From Paragordius varius (Eukaryota > Nematomorpha), in the NCBI GenBank assembly GCA_964247055.1, contig OZ176055.1:4960001-5024000 (forward strand): 64,000 nucleotides of DNA. The letters run 5' to 3'. Positions within the stretch are counted from its first letter, which is position 1; every line of letters begins with the position of its first letter. Shown here in pieces: positions 61,207 to 64,000 of the stretch. Both the position numbers and the translations under genes were made by a program. The notes below the pieces were generated by a model. The model was given only the letters and a program-made list of their open reading frames with translations, searched no databases and was not told where the DNA came from.

Positions 61207-61444
61207 CAGAGGTGAACACGCGGCGTCATTATGTGCGGCCCGCGAAAAATTTGTAAATAATTTTCTAAATATGCTCAGAAATCTTATTAAGATTGATATT
61301 TTTAAACAAATATTCAAGTGTATCCAATTAACGAACTAGAAAAAATGTTATATTGAGTTTGCACTACAGCCTTATGTAATTTAAAATATTAATGCCCAGT
61401 TTTTCAGATGCGACCCGCGAAGCCATTTGTGTTGGACACCCTTG
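61207..61444. mobile_element. hAT-type MITE against a splice acceptor
   Basis: Left end CAGAGGTGAACACGCGG, right end GTGTTGGACACCCTTG, 238 bp, with GC-rich subterminal GCGGCCCGCG and GCGACCCGCG. Flanks ATCTAGAA and TTTTAGAC are an imperfect 8-bp repeat. The left flank contains the acceptor AG of the exon at 60940-61200. Related to 49036 and 34077. Confidence 0.65.
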
Positions 61445-61759
61445 TTTTAGACGGTAAATTTGGCACATATGTAGTAACAATTAAATAAAAATATTTTCAA
61501 AAAGGTTATATTTAATTTCTTCTTTAGTACCAAACAAATCTTACTCAAAAATAATAGGCCTCTTCTAAGCAGAAAACGCCGTGTTTATATTAATTACTGA
61601 CAAGTAGTAGGTTAATATAGTTAAACCTAGGTCCTGTTATATACGTTCTATCCTGCTAATGGATAACGATATTTGGTCTGATCCTAATATTCGGTTGTCC
61701 TCTCTAAATCTTAAGTTTTTTTTTACTTTCACCAATTATAATTATAAAAATCAAATTGT

Positions 61760-62300
61760 CAGTATACCCTAAATGTCAGTGTTTAGCCGTGTTAATTATG
61801 TGTGACTGATAAGTCCATAACAAGGACGAACCGCCTCACATTATAACATCCGGTACACACTATCGACAAAATTAACTTTCATAAGGCCACCTAATGATAG
61901 ATAGGCAATAATTAAATTGAAGATCATATATAATTCGCTAAAAGCTGAATGATAAATATCGATATAATAAAAGCGGTTAAAATACTAGAAAAAAAAGTTT
62001 TTTTGATTTAGCCAAAATAAAAAAAACGAATTTTAATCACTCATTAGGTCATGTAAAATTAAATACTATATGAAAACGCGTCAACTAGTTTTTTTATTGA
62101 TAACCCATAAAAAATCTTAAACATAATATATAATATAATTTTATTATTTTTTTCAGAAGGTCATTGAAATAAGTAAAAAAAATTAAAAAATCAAAATTAA
62201 ATATTATGCGGTAAAAGATTATAATTTTTTTTAACCATCATATTTTCCTATAGTTTCCCGAATATATTTATAAAAATGATTTAAGCCTTACTAAACGAAG
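61760..62300. other. No recognised feature
   Basis: AT-rich. A minus-strand piece at about 61840-61910 (IAYLSLGGLMKVNFVDSVYR) may be an exon of the gene ending at 60940, but no splice chain could be fixed. Nothing else is supported. Confidence 0.3.
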
Positions 62301-62304
62301 CTTT

Positions 62305-62880
62305 ATATTAAAATTCTGAGCGATAGAAATGCTCAGCATCATCGAATTATATAGAAAAACTGTTTTAATAATATCTTAAATTAATTTATACCGTCACCAG
62401 CATGCCTAAAATACAGAAAACTCGCTTCACCAAAATTTTTTTAATTAAATTTTTAAACAAAATATCCATTTTTCGGAAAAAACTTATTGATGTCAAAATT
62501 TAGTAATCATGCAATCTCGACTCTTTCGCCTTATTTTAAAAGAACTTGTTTATTTTGTACCCAAAAATTTGAGACTTCTGAAGCCCACATACAAAATTTA
62601 AAATTTTATAAAAAATATTGATTTGATGTAATGTAGTTTATGAATATTTTAGTGATTGATATATTTCAGAATGAAGCATTTGGGACCAAAAAAAATTATT
62701 TGAGAAAATGTGCGCAAATTTCACCATTTTCTGATATGGAGCAGTTACCACAAAAGTAAAAATAACTTTCTTAAATCACTTAAGGCCGAAAACCAAAAGC
62801 ACCATGATAATCCTGATACATTTTCTTATCAGAATATAAATTTATATTTTATTTTTTTGGACACTGTCCTATAAATTTTT
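62305..62880 (+). repeat. Foldback family, forward-arm copy
   Basis: AAAATTCTGAGCGATAGAAA, GCTCAGCATCATCGAATTAT, TTTGAGACTTCTGAAGCCC, AATGTGCGCAAATTTCACCA and CACCATGATAATCCTGATAC parallel 57902-58460 in the same order. No reversed arm is evident here. Confidence 0.6.
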
Positions 62881-63029
62881 TTTGTAATTTACATCAAATG
62901 GAAATAGCGTATAATTTTTACAAATCCAATATTAATATTAAAAAGACTTCATATAATTCGTTGCAAAAAAATATTTATCATCTCAATTTTTTTATATAGG
63001 GAATTTACACCGTAACACTAGAAAACAAA

Positions 63030-63410
63030 TTTTTCTGCAACAAAATTACTAAAGTTACAACAAGCTGAAAAGAGAATTCTAAAAAACTATTCTTTATCCA
63101 ACAAACCCAAACCTCTATAACTACAATAAAAAATTTGACCCATATACTGTCATACAAATGACTCCACTTATCGACTGTTTGCGCACAAATCGTCTGAGAT
63201 TCGCGGGACATGTTCACCGACGCCCACATGAAAGTTGGCTATACCGCATGGTCAATTTTTCTATAGATTTACGAAATCGTAAAGGACGTCCATTAAAAAA
63301 TTGGCTTTCTATTGTGGAAAACGATCTGGCTATTTTAAATCTGAAAATTGAAGATGCGCAGGACCGATGCTGCGTACAGCTCTCCGAAGAGTTACCTCCT
63401 TGTTGAGAGA
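63030..63410 (+). mobile_element. LINE 3' fragment (reverse transcriptase C-terminus)
   Basis: From about 63040 AEKRILKNYSL, then from 63158 TPLIDCLRTNRLRFAGHVHR, RPHESWLYRMVNFSIDLRNR and KGRPLKNWLSIVENDL to a stop at 63404. The R-L-R-x-x-GH-x-x-R and KGRP motifs are the C-terminal end of RTE-type and related LINEs, similar to RLRYFGHIQR and RRGRP in the intact LINE at 43302. 5'-truncated. 63420-64000 is AT-rich with nothing recognised. Confidence 0.8.
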
Positions 63411-64000
63411 AAAACCTTAAAGGTTGATACTATCATATTAATAGTAAATCTGAAATTAAAATTATAATTCCACCTAAGAATTTTGTATAATTTGATTGCT
63501 TTGATTATGCGTCCTCTTTATCAATTTTTTAATAAAAAATGTTTTTCTTTGAAAATATACAACAAATGCCCATTTGTAATATATCATTCGAAAGAGTAAT
63601 GAAAACTTAATAAACTGCATACTAATAAGTTTTACACCGATAGTTAATATTGGACATAGAAAACGACAAACGCGTGAAGCGAGAACGTTTTTCTTATTTA
63701 ATATATTCAAAACTATTGGATTAAAATAGCTCAAACTTTGTCTAGATGGCAATGAATGTCCAAAAATATAACACAAAAAAGTTTTTTTGATTAAAATACT
63801 TATTTATTGCTTTAATGTCATTCAAAACAGCCATATTTAAGTTTTTTATTATTATTAATTTATTTCTCTAAGAGGCTTATAATTTTGAAATTTCAAAGAC
63901 TAAAACAAAGTTTAAGGTATTTTTGATCTTTTTAACGATTATGTAATAATAGAGTCATAACTAAGCATAGTATTCGGTAAAATAATTTTTATTAAAAAAA

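Noticed and set aside
63474-63776. 100-codon minus-strand ORF
   Set aside because: No recognisable domain, no splice context, low-complexity AT-driven composition.

Overview
This 64 kb window is very AT-rich animal nuclear DNA. Intron-containing host exons sit among a large complex satellite and many transposable elements: LINEs, a Penelope-like element, hAT elements, a possible Helitron end and several short inverted-repeat families. I cannot name the species. Introns of 21-27 nt in one confidently recognised gene are exceptional among animals. Introns this small are known from dicyemids, and small 5' introns are known from some flatworms, so a parasitic or derived lophotrochozoan is a reasonable guess.

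Layout. 1-24.7 kb is a homogenised satellite built from about 175-bp and about 120-bp monomer variants, with a foreign spacer block amplified in it and a recent 2,915-bp duplication. 24.7-26.33 kb and 29.4-29.8 kb are its decayed edge, split by a 3,042-bp RTE-type LINE with a 10-bp target duplication. A hAT deletion derivative (30139-31982, perfect 8-bp duplication) follows. 32-34 kb holds weakly supported exon candidates on both strands.

From about 36.5 to 48.5 kb the minus strand carries the 5' part of an RB1CC1 (FIP200, Atg17-type autophagy scaffold) gene. It has a ubiquitin-like N-terminus in four small exons separated by introns of 24, 21 and 27 nt. Much larger, transposon-filled introns and the Atg17-like scaffold exons follow. 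Intron 4 (5.3 kb) contains a LINE with one uninterrupted 1,070-codon ORF in the same orientation. MITE-like repeats sit just upstream of the start codon and inside the introns. The coiled-coil and Claw C-terminus was not found.

48.5-64 kb is mostly mobile DNA: TTAA-flanked MITEs, a hAT with GGAACC-rich ends, a chimeric BED-finger hAT with an 89-bp array and a 21-bp minisatellite, a decayed RTE-like LINE, a 1,493-bp hAT with 15-bp terminal repeats, Penelope-like fragments with a split GIY-YIG domain, and a LINE 3' end. A probable host terminal exon encoding a C-terminal membrane helix lies at 60940-61200 on the minus strand, with a hAT MITE against its splice acceptor.

All assignments come from reading the sequence. 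Family names rest on remembered protein motifs, not searches. Exon boundaries were fixed from GT/AG sites and reading-frame phase.
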